Below are positions 23,241-37,005 of a DNA stretch of 64,000 bases, one piece after another (within the stretch, counting starts at the first letter, position 1; every line of letters starts with the position of its first letter). Position numbers and translations under genes: made by a program. The stretch is from Prostheceraeus crozeri. Its lineage: Eukaryota; Platyhelminthes; Polycladida; Euryleptidae. Under the pieces are notes generated by a model. That model saw only the letters and a program-made list of their open reading frames with translations, made no database searches and was not told the origin of the DNA. Location: NCBI GenBank assembly GCA_907163375.1, contig CAJQUW010001668.1, positions 248,001 through 312,000 of the forward strand, read 5' to 3'.

Positions 23241-26200
23241 CATGACTACAGAATGAAGAGAAAATATGCGAGAAATAAATGCTGATATTATAATGTAAGT
23301 TGCACTGAAGTTCACAGACTATATACTGCATGTGTATTGTGAATCACTTTAAGTCTTATGTGACAGCCTCTCTTTCTGAACAGCCTCATAATAACCATGC
23401 AATCCTAAGCTGATTCTTCGCCAACTCTACTCTGTTTTCCTAAGACTTTAGACGTCAAATGACTATGAAGATGAAATGTTCTCATATGACGCTTGATCGC
23501 CACGGTCAAAGAGCTGAGATTATTATCGAGAACATTCACTCTCGAGGAAGCTTTTGCCAACGCAAGACTCTTTTGTGTTTATTATAGCCTGTCAATCATT
23601 TATATGTTTGAAATTTAGGACTGCGAGAATGTTTTTGTGCTCCTCCTCATATGCTATCCTTTGAGATTTTTAGTTTTTATTTCAACGCCATTGACTTCGT
23701 GTAAGATGGTACATTTTTCTGCCGATAACCCCTCGGACGATTGGCCGTTGTGGAAAATTGGCTGACTTGAAATAGTAAAATTATTGAATATCACTGACTG
23801 AATCACACATCAAATTATGGAACCTTCATCGCTCTATCCTTCAGCGGTTTCTAGCCTTCCGACATTCAGTTTTCCATCATTGGTGAACGCAGACACGACG
23901 ATTCAACGTCATTATCCTCTCCAAAATTTGGTGAGGCCATAAAATAGGGAAAATTTGCTCTTTTTATCTAAATCTAAGAATTTATGAATAGATCTTTTCT
24001 TGCATTGTTGCAATGCATTTCCTACTGCGCTCCTACCGGCAGAAGACAAGTCGAACAATGGAGGTAAGCGGACGCTCTATATATCACACAAACGCACAAA
24101 TTTCTGTGATTTGCTCTCTCTAGCACATCTCTGGCGCATTGTGTGATTGCTTGAAGATCCTTCAGTTGACAGCTGAGCGCTAGCACTGGCGCTCTGAACG
24201 TATTTGAGAGTAGTGACTTGAGACTGCAAAATGTTATGTAAACGTAAAGATGATGAAAAACAAATGAAAACTATTTGAACATTTTGTTTTATGAATGTAA
24301 TTAAGTATTTTTGGGTATGCGGCGAAGGCATCGCAGGCACGGAGACGACATCACACGTTGAAATTCAAGATGAAGCGTATATGTAACCGTAAGCCTGTAA
24401 ACCATCGGCTACCAAATGAAATAAAGTTCGTCGCGAAACCAACTCTTCAAAAAACTAGCATTTCTTCCCGAATGAAGATGGTTCGGCTTGTGTTCATCTG
24501 GTAGCGGCCGCCTGGGTGAAATCCGACGGTCTGGTAAGTAATTTGCTACCAAACTTTAATGCGGTTGCCAAATCACCTTGAATTTTATTGGTTGCTGTCT
24601 AATTTCTTTTGTCTTCTTTTCGATGATGTTTCTCCACCAGATCATCTTGTAGCCATGATCTTAAATTTTAACGGTACTCTTCATATTTAGCTTATATTGA
24701 CTACTTATAAATTAACAGTAGTTGATTAACTACATATTTTTAAGCGGCAGTAGTATTTTGGCAATGTATATTGACATAATGCCTCAAGTCTCCATATTTT
24801 AAATAGCAAAGTTCGCGTTGGAGTTGTTATTCAATTTTTCGAACATTATGCCATGAGAAACCTGATGCTTAATAGATTGAATTGGCAGACCTAGGTGTTG
24901 TTAGCTTTGGTCAGTAGTCCTCACGGAAACAATTGAACGTGATCTCTGATGCAGCGTTTCAAGATAGATACGATAGAAATGTTTTATGAAAATTGGCTGA
25001 CAGTGTGAACTTTCTGACATTTTTCGTAATGCAAAGATTTTATGATTCTTTGAATGGACAAAAATAAGCAGTCTGCTTCAAATGATTGCTAACACCTCTG
25101 AACAGTTAGTTATTTATCAAAATTTTAATATCAGCTTATTTCAATTAAATAAAAGTTATATTTTTTTGCTGTTCTTGTTCCATTATGCTTGTGAATGAAA
25201 AATATCAAATTTCAAAAAGTAGCAATGTCATTTCGATGTAATTACAAAACAAATTGCAAATTTCTTCTAAAAAGCTTGTCATGCACGGGAGTAAATCTGT
25301 CAAATAGGGCGACAGATTTGATTAAGTACAGAAAAATAAACTTGCAATTTTGTAGGCCTACAATATAATTTGAGTGACCTTTTTAAAGGAATCAAGTTTT
25401 TCCTCATTGACGGTAAGGCTGTTATTGAGTAAACACTAATATCTTGATAAAGTTATTACATAATTTCCGTTTGTAACCTTTTCATTTTGAAATGCTTATC
25501 TATCTATGATATAGGGCCTATGCGGCTAGGAAACATCATTTTTGAGACTGTCACATTAATGGAATGACAGACAATTCATGGAATGAAGGTGTATATAACC
25601 TGCAAAAAGCACATCACATAACTCTCAAAGCATGCTTCGTATTGTCATGCGCATCATTCAAGAAGAAGCAGAGACGTGGCTTCAAAAATATGCACGAATT
25701 TATAGCATAAAAAACTTTAAACTTTAGAAATCGTTGGCTGCACTGCTGTTGAAATGTCATGAAAATAAATTTAAAACGTTGCTAGAAAAAAGTCTGAATT
25801 TGAAATGTGACATAAATCATCCCAATGACTTTTTTTGAAAACCATGTAAGTCATGACAGAGCATTGAAAATTTCCAAACTTAATGTATTTTAAGACAATT
25901 TCAAAAGAAAACAAAGTTTCTTTCTCAGGTAGAGAGGAATCCACCACAGAGCCTGAACACAAGCGCATTATCAACCACATGGTATCAACAAAGCAAAACT
26001 TGAAATGATGCCAAATTGAAATCGCTCGTGGAGAATTCAGATGACAATCGGATAGCAAATATCGATAGCATTGATTTGAACTCCTCTACTGGTAGATATT
26101 TGTGTTATTCATGATGCAAAAATAAGAAAATTATTTGATCTACGTTCAAGAAATTATCGAAGCGTGCATAGTTGTGATTGGTATCAATCGTGAAAGCGCG

Positions 26201-28366
26201 CTTAGGCTATTCCTCATACTTTTAGTAGCCTTTCTGTTGTTCTGCCATTGTTAATTATGTAAAAACACATTTGTACAGCCAGTTTCTTTGGCTCAAGACG
26301 TAATAAACAGAAGCCAGCATCATATATTATATTCGTAATCAGCGACCTCAAATTAGTTAAATAATCGTCATTTGACTTTTGATGGCATTCAAGCAATCTA
26401 AAAAATGTTGGTCAAAACTAGTTACTTTTTTGGCCGGAAGGGGACATTGAGCCCCATCTTGCTAACATCACAGTTCAAGAAGGTTAGACACTATCCTGAT
26501 TTGTCTACTGCGAATCCCTAGCACCCAAGCATGATTCGTCTGTACTCCCATCATTATTTCCAATCAACTCAATATTTATACGTAATTCTCACTATGTCAG
26601 TCTTCGTTATTAATGTAATGTGATGGCAACGAATTCAAAGATGGGATATGAATTTCAGCATGTGTGACCGAAATACATTTAATTTATTACAAATTATCAA
26701 GCGAAAGGTGAAAGGATATCCCAAGTGTGGGTAATAAATTGAACGATTCTCGCCTTAAAAGGAATATATCAAACTCAATGGATTTCAATTCTCACAACAT
26801 CTGAAATGATTATTTAAGGAATTGTGTCATGCGTGCCCTGCAGGGACTTCATGAAGTGACGGTAATTAACATGAACTTCTAGAAATGCTTGGAAAGAAGC
26901 ATGAACTTGCAGATATTACAACTCTGAACTGGACTCTTTGCGCATGGACAGAGCTGATCATAAATAACGGACCACCTAAATTTCGCTGAAGTTCAATCCA
27001 TTCACATGCCTTCCAGTCGCATGGCACAACAACGTGCCATGCATCATTCGAGAGCTTGCATTCTCAACTTTAAAGTGAACCAGGACTTGCATCCGTTATT
27101 GCATTTACTGAGCAGTGCCTAAAATATGAAAGTCACTCAAATGGCAAATCGCTATTTTTCAAAATGAAAACATGTCAGTATGATAATGAATCAGGCACGG
27201 GGAGAACGAGCATTTTCTGAGTTTTCTTTTGACATACTATTTATCAAAATCGGAGAACTAATAAAAATTTATTGACATCGTGAAGTGATCAAAAAATGTT
27301 TTTGGTTGAAGATGTTGTCTTCTCACTTTTTCATCAGAAGTGTTCATGTTTGGTATCCTCTGAATCCTTGCGATGTGAGGACTACGAACATGTAAGTTAT
27401 ATTGATGCAAGTTCAATAGCTCTTTTTCAAACTTCTTCAATATTTTTTTCTCATTTCCGCAAAAGTTAGCAAACACATTGTAAGGTGATCGAATGTTCAA
27501 AACAGGACAACTAGCGAAGGCATGCGTCGATTGTTTACCTTCATTGCTTGCGTACTTTCAGATTGACCGCATGATGTTTGATTGTTAATTTCATGTGATA
27601 CAGACAATTTGACTTCTATCCGTTGAGGTGGCAGCTCACTGACTAGCATGCATGTTTTATATTAAGCATCAATCTGATAACTTATACATCTAGATTCATC
27701 TCTACATAACGAGCGGCAAGGACATTCAAACTTGTGCAGTTAAGCATCATATTTAGCAAGTAGCATAATGTTTTAAGGCTCCATACCGCAAGGCCTAAAA
27801 TAAAGTACGATCCTAATTAAATACTTCGGAAATGCATGAAAACATCGCTTATGAAAAGGCTGCAAAAGATTGTGCATGTAGTGTTGTGGTAGATTACTTC
27901 TGCTTTATTTGCCATGGAAATCACATGACACTGTTTTGCTTAGTTGTATGGTTACCAAATTAGTACCAAATTATCATTTTTAATTGTCAGAGGACAGGAT
28001 CTATATTTAATATAGGGATGATAAAATGACTAAAGTGCCCTCATATATTATCGTCATTAAAGCCCGATTCAGATGGGTAATTATTCCTACTATAACCCGA
28101 ATGAATATCTGTGTCCACCGGATTTTAATGCCAGTTGCATTTCCATTGTAACCACTTCATTGTTGTAATTTCGGCGCAAAGATGGGCCTAAAAACTAGGT
28201 TCAGTAGGGCTTCGATATGCAGAAGGTTTCCGGTTACATAAAAAAGTCTGCAAGTATAACCTACTTGGTTTGCAGGATTTCTTATCTATACATGTATATG
28301 CTTTTGAATGTGCCTATTAAAACTAATGTATATTAAGCTTGTGGTGACAAGCTGTTTTATTTCCAG
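23241..28366. other. Mostly empty intergenic stretch with weak exon-like segments
   Basis: No transposon or RNA gene is recognised. The most interesting spot is 24447-24533. It is CpG-containing and open on both strands: the plus strand ends at a GTAAGT donor after 24533, and the minus strand reads TVGFHPGGRYQMNTSRTIFI from an acceptor at 24531-24532. Near 24230 on the minus strand an acceptor-like cattttgcag precedes a helical-looking peptide with QLKDLQAITQCARDVLERAN. None of these can be linked into a gene by eye. TAGGCCTA occurs at 25353-25360. Confidence 0.3.
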
Positions 28367-28589
28367 TTTAGTTTTAGGGAAAACCAGGATTTTTCGGTTG
28401 CAAGAAAATTGTGAACTTTTTAAAGATCGTGGTATGACAACTAATAGCCAGTCAACGGCTTCCCATTGGTTGACAGTCATGACCTATGACAAGACACAAC
28501 AAAGTCAAAGTTCATTCATGAAATCAAGATCGTCTTCAACTGATGCCAATAAAATACAGAGTGATGGCATATATACAAATGACTCTCAG
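28367..28589 (+). CDS. Candidate internal exon, unidentified
   Basis: A pyrimidine-rich acceptor (gctgttttatttccag) precedes 223 bp that stay open in one frame and reach CAG|GTTAAT, a plausible donor; the frame stops about 35 bp further on. The peptide includes TTNSQSTASHWLTVMTYDK and is hydrophilic and serine-rich. An ATG-initiated reading from 28308 without splicing would give 105 residues with a hydrophobic start. I recognise no domain, so this is only an exon candidate. Confidence 0.25.
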
Positions 28590-30021
28590 GTTAATACACA
28601 CAGATATTTACATGAAATAGACTAAACCAAAGTAAGTATATAAGGGAAATATGGAATCAATGGTTGATTTGTGGCGACAGCTATGATATTACTTTTTCGC
28701 CAGCTCTTATAAGCAGTTTTATTTGATAACGCAATTGACAACAGAATAGTATTGAAATATTGAATAGAAAGGACTGAATACCTATGTCAAAACTATGAAG
28801 TAGTGAAAAATTACATAGTTAACCGTAGACATCTGGAAGACAAAAACATGAGATGAAGAGCCATTTCTATGGTTAAAATGCTAGATTCGATTTGGCATAG
28901 AAATTAATTGATTATTAAGGTATAGACGACTACAAACCACTCTATACGATTTAAGGACGGGGGAACTTATGATTGCATTCATGTACTGTGTATGAACGTG
29001 TTTACAAAATTTTGCCCACTGAACATCTGAAAATCTTTGCATCAAATCTAGAAATGCTTCATTTTCTTATTGATAGCGAATTGTACATACATTCATTGAT
29101 TAGTTTTAAATTTCCATTCATGAATGTATGTTGGAAACATGATAAACCTTACCTACATTATATACTCTTAGTCCTATTTTTTTCATCTGATTATGAAAGC
29201 ATCCTATGTGAAATTTAACAATTATTTTATTGACATCCTAACATATTATTTTTTTCTTACATCTGAGTATTCCCTCGTATTCCCTTCTATGATCGATAGC
29301 GGTATTTGATGATCCGTGTTGAGATGACAATTTATAAAGAAATAGTCAAATTCTGAAATGTTGTCACTAAATTATTGATGTATCACGTAAATGACTGTTT
29401 TTGTTAGTGATGAAATAATGAAAAATGATGAATGACGCTCCAGCCTTAAGCTGCAGATACTTTGTATTAATTGCATTCGAGTATATTGAGCAATTAATAC
29501 AATAGTTCCTCGGCTTTCGGCAAATCACTGAAAAGTAAAATTATATTCACAACAGAAAGAGGAAAGCAACACGAAACATTCAGATGCAGATGAAAACATT
29601 TGTGACGCAGATTTTATTTCATCGGTTGGAACATCATAGGCTGCATCAATTCACAAAAGGCCTTCAACCGAAATTTGTGTTATTAAGCTATAGAATGAAC
29701 CACAAAACGTTTCACTTTTGGTTTGATCCCTTTTGCAAATCAAATTTCGAGTGCTGTTCATTCAAGTTTTTGTCTAGACGTTGCGAATAATTATCAATTA
29801 ATTCCACCGTACATGTTCATCTAACATCGGTATTAAGCATTTCAAAGTGCAGTATAGAGTACTGAATACTGATTGCCTCATACTGCTTCACGATGTTGAC
29901 AAAAATGCACATATATAGGGATGATCAAAGGTAACTTCCTAAAGCAATATTTCAATTATATTTCAATTTCAATATCCAAGAAAGTAATAGACATGAATAG
30001 CATTTTTTCAATTATATTTAA

Positions 30022-30023
<2 letters not shown>
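28590..30023. other. Unassigned AT-rich stretch
   Basis: No gene or element recognised on either strand. Confidence 0.4.

Positions 30024-30069
<46 letters not shown>
30024..30069. repeat. (AT)n microsatellite
   Basis: An uninterrupted run of alternating A and T over about 45 bp. Confidence 0.95.
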
Positions 30070-30071
<2 letters not shown>

Positions 30072-30380
30072 ATAATATTTCAATATTTAAACACTTTGAT
30101 TGAAACCCGCGCGAATAAAGAACTTATGAACATCAATGTTGCAAGATATCATAGAAAATTTATATCTATGGTGAATAGAAATTTCAGGGTATTAGTCCTT
30201 TTGCTCTCAATAAAGCACCCAGAGGAAATATTTATTACCGCATAGCTTTCAGTGCTTCCACCATCATTGAACGAACTGTCTATGTTATTTGAATCACGAG
30301 ACGCGAACGGTCGAGCGCTTTAAGTAACATGGACAGTGAGCTCAATTACAGATGGAAGCACGCCAAGCTATGTGGTATTA
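30070..30380. other. Unassigned stretch
   Basis: Nothing recognised before the left end of Tc1 copy 2. Confidence 0.4.
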
Positions 30381-30382
30381 TA

Positions 30383-31666
30383 CAGATTGTTTCATAAAAA
30401 ATGGATCACCCTTAAACATCGCCTTAACTTCAACTTTGTCTAACTCCGCCAAACTTGAACAAATTTCTCTGAAATTTGGAAGATATGTCAGTTGTGCTTA
30501 CTAATATAATTGTTGGAAATTTCAAGCATGAATATTGAGTTGTTTTCCTGTTATAGATAAAAAAGTAGTAGATAATTTGATCTTCATTTAGCAATGTTGC
30601 ACAAAATCATACCTCACTCTTATAAAATTACATTTGTTTCCTTTGTTATGTAATATGTTGTTCTACAAGCCAAAAGCTATCAAGCAAAACAAAAATAAAG
30701 AAAATCGGTCAATCAGGGCAAGTAGGGCACCATTATTCATCAACAATAATGTAACTGCTACATGTGATTAACTGGACTTCATGTTCCATAGCTTCCTGAC
30801 TTCGTTGCGGTGGTGTTGGCAGCAGTCCTGATTGCTTTCAGCTAGAAATCTATCTCTTACCGGTTGAAAACAATACAAAGCACAAATGAACAATAACGAG
30901 ATCGCATTCACAAAAGGCAAAGTGTCAGCCTTGCTAGAACTTGCTAGAATCTAGCCTTGCTAGGATAGTGATGGTCGATTGAGATTATGGATAAAATCTG
31001 ATCAGGAAATTCCGAGACATTTACATCGTCCCCGGGTACAAGGTGGTGCGACTCTACTGATTTGGGATGGCATTTGGACCAATGGCCGCTCTGAACTTCA
31101 CATACAGCAAGGAGCCATGAATTCTGAACGCTATATGAATGTTTTACGAATGAACATTGGCCAAATGACAGATCAACTTGGTGATCCATCGACTTGGTTA
31201 TTTATGGATGATAATGCTACGTGTCACAGGAGTAGTAGAGTCAACTTATGCAAGTCTCAATTAGGGCTTAGGACATTATCTTGGCCAGCTCGTTCTCCTG
31301 ATCTGAATCCCATAGAAAATGTACGGAGTATTCTAAAACGTAACGTTCGTCGTTCACTGCTACCTACAGATGGCGTATCACAACTTACGTCACTGTTAAA
31401 AAGAGAGTGGAGAAAGTTAGATCAGTCAAAAATCAACGATATCATCGAATCAATGCCTAGACGAATTGGTAATGTCATTGACAATAAGGGTAGGGCCACA
31501 AAATATTAGCTTCTTAAGAACCGTTACTGTATCATAGCTGATCAGATTATATAAGGACATTTAAATATATTAGGGACATGAAATAACATGAAAAATGCTT
31601 TCTGTATCATACTTATGTTTTATTTAGTCAAATTTTAGGATGATCCACTTTTTATGAAACGGACTG
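30383..31666 (+). mobile_element. Tc1-family element, copy 2 (1284 bp)
   Basis: Same family as 11768-13156 and 51350-52743, here inverted relative to them so the transposase remnant is on the plus strand. It begins cagattgtttcataaaaa and ends ttatgaaacggactg, with TA at both flanks (30381-30382, 31667-31668). The body is nearly identical by eye to the other copies, suggesting fairly recent spread. It is the left member of a nest continuing with MITEs (31805-32588) and a mariner (32773-34174). Confidence 0.9.
30886..31509 (+). pseudogene. Tc1-type transposase remnant, first catalytic segment damaged
   Basis: Begins with the same ATG and MNNNEIAF start as copy 1. The segment that in copy 1 encodes the first catalytic aspartate (GFSDEAS) is replaced by a short repeat of cttgctag words. 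The frame resumes at RLWIKSDQEIPRH and stays open to GRATKY. The second aspartate (FMDDNATCH) and the glutamate (SPDLNPIEN) are intact. With the first aspartate and the DNA-binding half gone, the product cannot be active. Confidence 0.8.
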
Positions 31667-31668
31667 TA

Positions 31669-31804
31669 TTTCCTGCATGATATCGAGTTCTTGGCACTAG
31701 TGCGAGGAACTGTAATGACATTTCAATAGCTACATTCAATACACAGATTGTCCGTGCAAGAACCACTTTATAAATGCAAAGAACTGCAATATCATGCTGG
31801 AAAT
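31669..31804. other. Short spacer between Tc1 copy 2 and the MITE nest
   Basis: Unique-looking sequence whose last eight bases (ctggaaat, 31797-31804) are the left target duplication of the outermost MITE. Confidence 0.7.
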
Positions 31805-31921
31805 CATAGAAATCGACAACAATAAAACCTCTAGAACGGAGGCTAAGATTCATGCAATACACAATAGTGGCACATAAATCGCACGCATTTTCACTTAGAT
31901 ACACTTGTCAACGGCTGTGGC

Positions 31922-32441
31922 CATGGAAATAAACTGTTTATCTGAAGTCAACTAGAATGGAAATTGACTCAAGGTCGCGGCACATCCGAGGGAACTAAGT
32001 TGGGGCATGAAGAACCAATTAAAAGCTTCGATTTACTCATGTGACTAATTCTAACCCAATGATGCAGACGTTGGCAGGTGCATCTAAGTGAAAATGCGTG
32101 AGATTTATGTGCCGTTATTGTGCATTGCATGAAGTTTAATTTCCATTCTCGAGGTATTATTGCATAGAAATAAACTGTTTATCTGAAGTTTACTAGAATG
32201 GAAATTGACTCAAGGTCGCGGCACATCCGAGGGAACTAAGTTGGGGCATGAAGAACCAATTAAAAGCTTCGATTTACTCATGTGACTGATTCTAATCCAA
32301 TGATACAGACGTTGGCAGGTGCATCTAAGTAAAAATGCGTGCGATTTATGTGCCGTTATTGTGCATTGGATGAAGCTTAATTTCCATTCTAGAGGTTTTA
32401 TTGTTGTCAATTTCAATGTTTTATTGTTATCAATTTCTATG
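31922..32441 (+). mobile_element. hAT-like MITE A, inserted in C and itself interrupted by B
   Basis: Flanked by the 8-bp target duplication gctgtggc (31914-31921 and 32442-32449), which lies inside MITE C. It starts catggaaat (one change from the family end) and ends atttctatg. Removing MITE B and one 8-bp duplication leaves exactly 256 bp. Its insertion post-dates C and pre-dates B. Confidence 0.9.
32163..32418 (+). mobile_element. hAT-like MITE B, innermost of the nest (256 bp)
   Basis: A complete 256-bp copy starting catagaaat and ending atttcaatg, inserted 23 bp from the right end of MITE A. The target duplication is tattattg (32155-32162) against ttttattg (32419-32426), one mismatch. 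Its length equals that of the copy inside Tc1 copy 3 (52081-52336). Confidence 0.9.
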
Positions 32442-32596
32442 GCTGTGGCATTGGGTTAGAATCAGTCACATGTGTAAATCTGAGCTTTTCATTGGTCATT
32501 CATTCCCCAACTTAGTTGACTCGGCGGTGCCGCGACCTTGAGTCAATTTCCATTCTAGTCAACTTCAGTTAAACAATCTATTTCTATGCTGGAAAT

Positions 32597-32772
32597 AGAA
32601 ATGTCAAGGACAAATGAGGGTCATAATATCAATCGCTGATGACATGAAATGTTGTGCTATTGAGAGAAATGTTAAACAAATAAAAAAACGGAAGCTATTT
32701 CCAAACATGATGAGAATTTGTTTCGGAGAAATGGACTTTTGGGACACGACAGTGTATCCAAATTATAAGATA
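32597..32772. other. Spacer between MITE nest and mariner
   Basis: Unassigned; a 62-codon plus frame starting upstream at 32614 runs into the mariner end and is probably chance. Confidence 0.5.
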
Positions 32773-34174
<1,402 letters not shown>

Positions 34175-34176
34175 TA

Positions 34177-35218
34177 TATGCATTCATCCTCATGTCTGGG
34201 TTGATTTGTGGCCTGCACGCTGCAACAGAGCACTACTACAATGAAGTATGGGGCTAACTTCTGTAATTTAGTGCATAAACATGCATGTAACAATAAGCCA
34301 ACTAACACACCAAGATTTTGAAATGATAATATTTTAAGTCCGTAGATAATTGATTAATCCCGTTGAATAGGATCGGCCTGAGAAAAAACTTGTCTCATGG
34401 GCATCACTGTCAATAAGATAAGCCTAAGAATGCGACTTAAGACTAAACTATTCTTCAATAAATTGCGATAGGCAATTAATTAATAAAGAACTCTGCCTTT
34501 CAATTCCGCAGTAGCGCAGAGATGTGCATGCTTGCCATTCAGTCCTTTAAGCAATTGCATCAGTTGATCGGTTGAATTTGGGCATCAATGCTCCAATTGT
34601 ATCAAACCATCAATGCTGGTCTATCAACAATGGTATTAGTTGATGAGAAAACATGGAAGCTGAACTAGCAATGGCAATCTCTGAAGTAACTAAAGTTTGT
34701 AGTCCAAAAGGCATTCTTGATCACGATAATACGATATGAGCTTTATCTCGTAGCGAGTTTACTCCACTGATTATGTCTACTCCTTCATCTGGACAAAATA
34801 AGTAAATAGTTGCCAGCACTCGCAGTCTACAACCAGAGTTGAAGATAGGTGAATCTCTTTAACGGGCGCCTGTGCTATTTGTTCAGCTTGCCTCTGCTGA
34901 TGCTATCAAACTGTCAATATTCTAGTTCCGCTTGCATCACCGGTACATAATCATTCAATAAAAAACAATTAAATCGACGTGGCATGTAAGCATCAATACT
35001 TCAATTGATTGATCAAGCGATATCTTTCGACATCTTCTTTACCCTATCCTAACGGATATTTATTCGCCCACTCTGACGCATTTTTGATGTGCACGAACAA
35101 CTAAACTAGTTCGTGCAACGTTTAGGCTTAGCACATTTTCAAACTTCACTCCCACCCCAAATAAATCGTATTTAACTCTTAAAGGTCAAATTTGTCACCT
35201 CCTTTGAAAGCCTTTTGA
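34177..35218. other. Unassigned stretch
   Basis: Nothing recognised on either strand. Confidence 0.4.
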
Positions 35219-35752
35219 CCACAGAATTAGACAGGTCGTCTCTTCTTCTGTTTGACTAGAAAGGAAGCATTGGAACATGTAACGCTGGTGAAATGGCACA
35301 ATCTGCTGACTTAATACCATGGCAATCGAACAATGAACGATCAATCGATATTCCAAACAGGGAATATATTCTTGCCAATGATTTTTATGCTCTTATCTTT
35401 TTGTTCATTCATTAACACTTCTAACACCTTGTGGTGCTATGTTTCCATGAGTTGCTTGGTAAAGTTGTCGCATGCTTTGTGAAGGTTGAATAACCCTTAA
35501 TAAATAAAAAACTCTCTTCTTCTGTTTGACTAGAAAGGAAACATTGGAACATGTAACGTAAATGAAATGGCACAATCTGCTGACTAAATACCATAGCAAT
35601 CGAACAATGAGCAGCCAGTTCAACATTAAACACGCCAAATTGTACGAAGTTTCAGTGACTGTTATCAACCGGATCACACAGCAGAGACACAGACGATGTC
35701 AAGTTCTACAGAGAAGTTAGTGAACGTTTTTTCATGCGCCTGCTAACTTTTT
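35219..35752. repeat. Dispersed repeat family R, two partial copies
   Basis: Two near-identical blocks of about 103 bp (35239-35341 and 35513-35617) lie 274 bp apart in direct orientation. The second continues to 35752 through gaagtttcagtgactgt and ttctacagagaagtt, matching 11491-11765. The spacer 35345-35512 carries a short minus frame (YLLRVIQPSQSMRQLYQATH) that looks protein-like but is unidentified. Confidence 0.6.
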
Positions 35753-37005
35753 TAAAATGATCGGAGGGCCCAACATTATCGAGAAAACTTTTGCGCAATG
35801 ATCTGAATTCTTTCAGTCTGAAGGAGTCGTGGCGATCGGAGCATTTTGAAGGAATTCAGAGCAATCCGCAAATTTCCGACTATTTTTCCTATCTCTGTAA
35901 GGTATTAAAAATTTCTTTTTGCCCACTTATTAAGTTCCTGCATGTGCCATCTGTTTGAATCAGTTTCCACTTCTAGCAAAGTGATAAGATTAAACAATCA
36001 AAATTTGTGCTTTTGACAGGGGCTTGTCACTTTTTCCAAGAACTATTCATGACGACTGCCAATGAAACTCTTCGATTTTCGATGTGACTGCGCTATTACT
36101 GTACATAGATATGCGTCTGTTAAACCATTTGTCTTCACAATTATAGACAACCGTGGGGATTCTTGGCCAAAATTGGGTAGAATGTCCAAAGAAAAGTCAG
36201 TTTGGGTTAATTAGCTCCTACTACTCGTACCATTACAATGTTCACGTGCTAAAATATGATGTACCCTGATGCTTAGGATATTCTAAACTTTGATGTAATG
36301 AAGGCTAGGAAATACAGCGATTTATCATATATGGGAATTTCCTGACTTAAGTCGGAGAAACGAAATGTGGGAACAATCCATGTTGACAAACACAAACAAA
36401 TCATGTCATACACAACGTTGGTTTTGTATTGACGCGTAAAGCATATCTTTTGGAGTTGTGAGTATAGTCGATGGGTACGTCTGAGTCATTAGCAGTGAGC
36501 ACATCATTGGGATCCCGGAATTCCGAATCGTGAATTAGGTTTCCAATAAAGTAGCTGCGATGTTTCGTGATTTGATTCGATTCGATTTGAAATTGCGATT
36601 TGAGAAAAATTTGAATCGTTTCACTTCAAGTCGCCAAAAATCTCTTAATTGTTTTCTTTTGAATCATAGCCTTTTCTCGTTCGACAAGACTTAAACTGTG
36701 AAGTTCTAATAAGCTTGTGACGTTGAATACTGTCTTGAGTCGGCTAAAATTTCCTCTAAAATTCAGGTTCCTGAAAATTTTTCAACTGAGGCAGTGATAT
36801 GAACCCGAGCTTCCATAATTTTCAGGCCTCGGCTAGTCCACGCTTATACAGGATTAAATAGCCTACATAGTAGTACTCAATGTCCTCTATGATACTTTGT
36901 ACAATATTTAACGTAGTACGAAATTGTAGTAGAAGCATTATTGGAGCGATAACTGAACGATACAATGTTTTAAGAACTTGTCGTAAAAATTCGACACATC
37001 AAACC
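35753..37005. other. Unassigned stretch
   Basis: No gene or element recognised. Base composition and word content look like background. Confidence 0.4.

Larger units (their letters stand above)
31805..32588 (-). mobile_element. hAT-like MITE C, outermost of a three-deep nest
   Basis: Read on the minus strand it is a 256-bp element interrupted by 528 bp (the A+B unit plus one 8-bp duplication). Ends read catagaaat inward from both sides. The 8-bp target duplication is ctggaaat at 31797-31804 and 32589-32596. Left part 31805-31921 and right part about 32450-32588 join to a sequence matching the copies at 52081 and 62132. An 8-bp duplication with short inverted ends starting CA fits the hAT superfamily. 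There is no coding capacity, so mobilisation must have come from an autonomous relative not seen here. Confidence 0.9.

Noticed and set aside
30024-30069. (AT)n run as a replication origin or regulatory element
   Set aside because: A plain microsatellite; nothing nearby supports a function.
31922-32441. Tandem dimer of the MITE
   Set aside because: The apparent head-to-tail pair is resolved by an 8-bp duplication around B and by the missing right end of A reappearing after B; both then measure 256 bp. Nested insertion explains everything.
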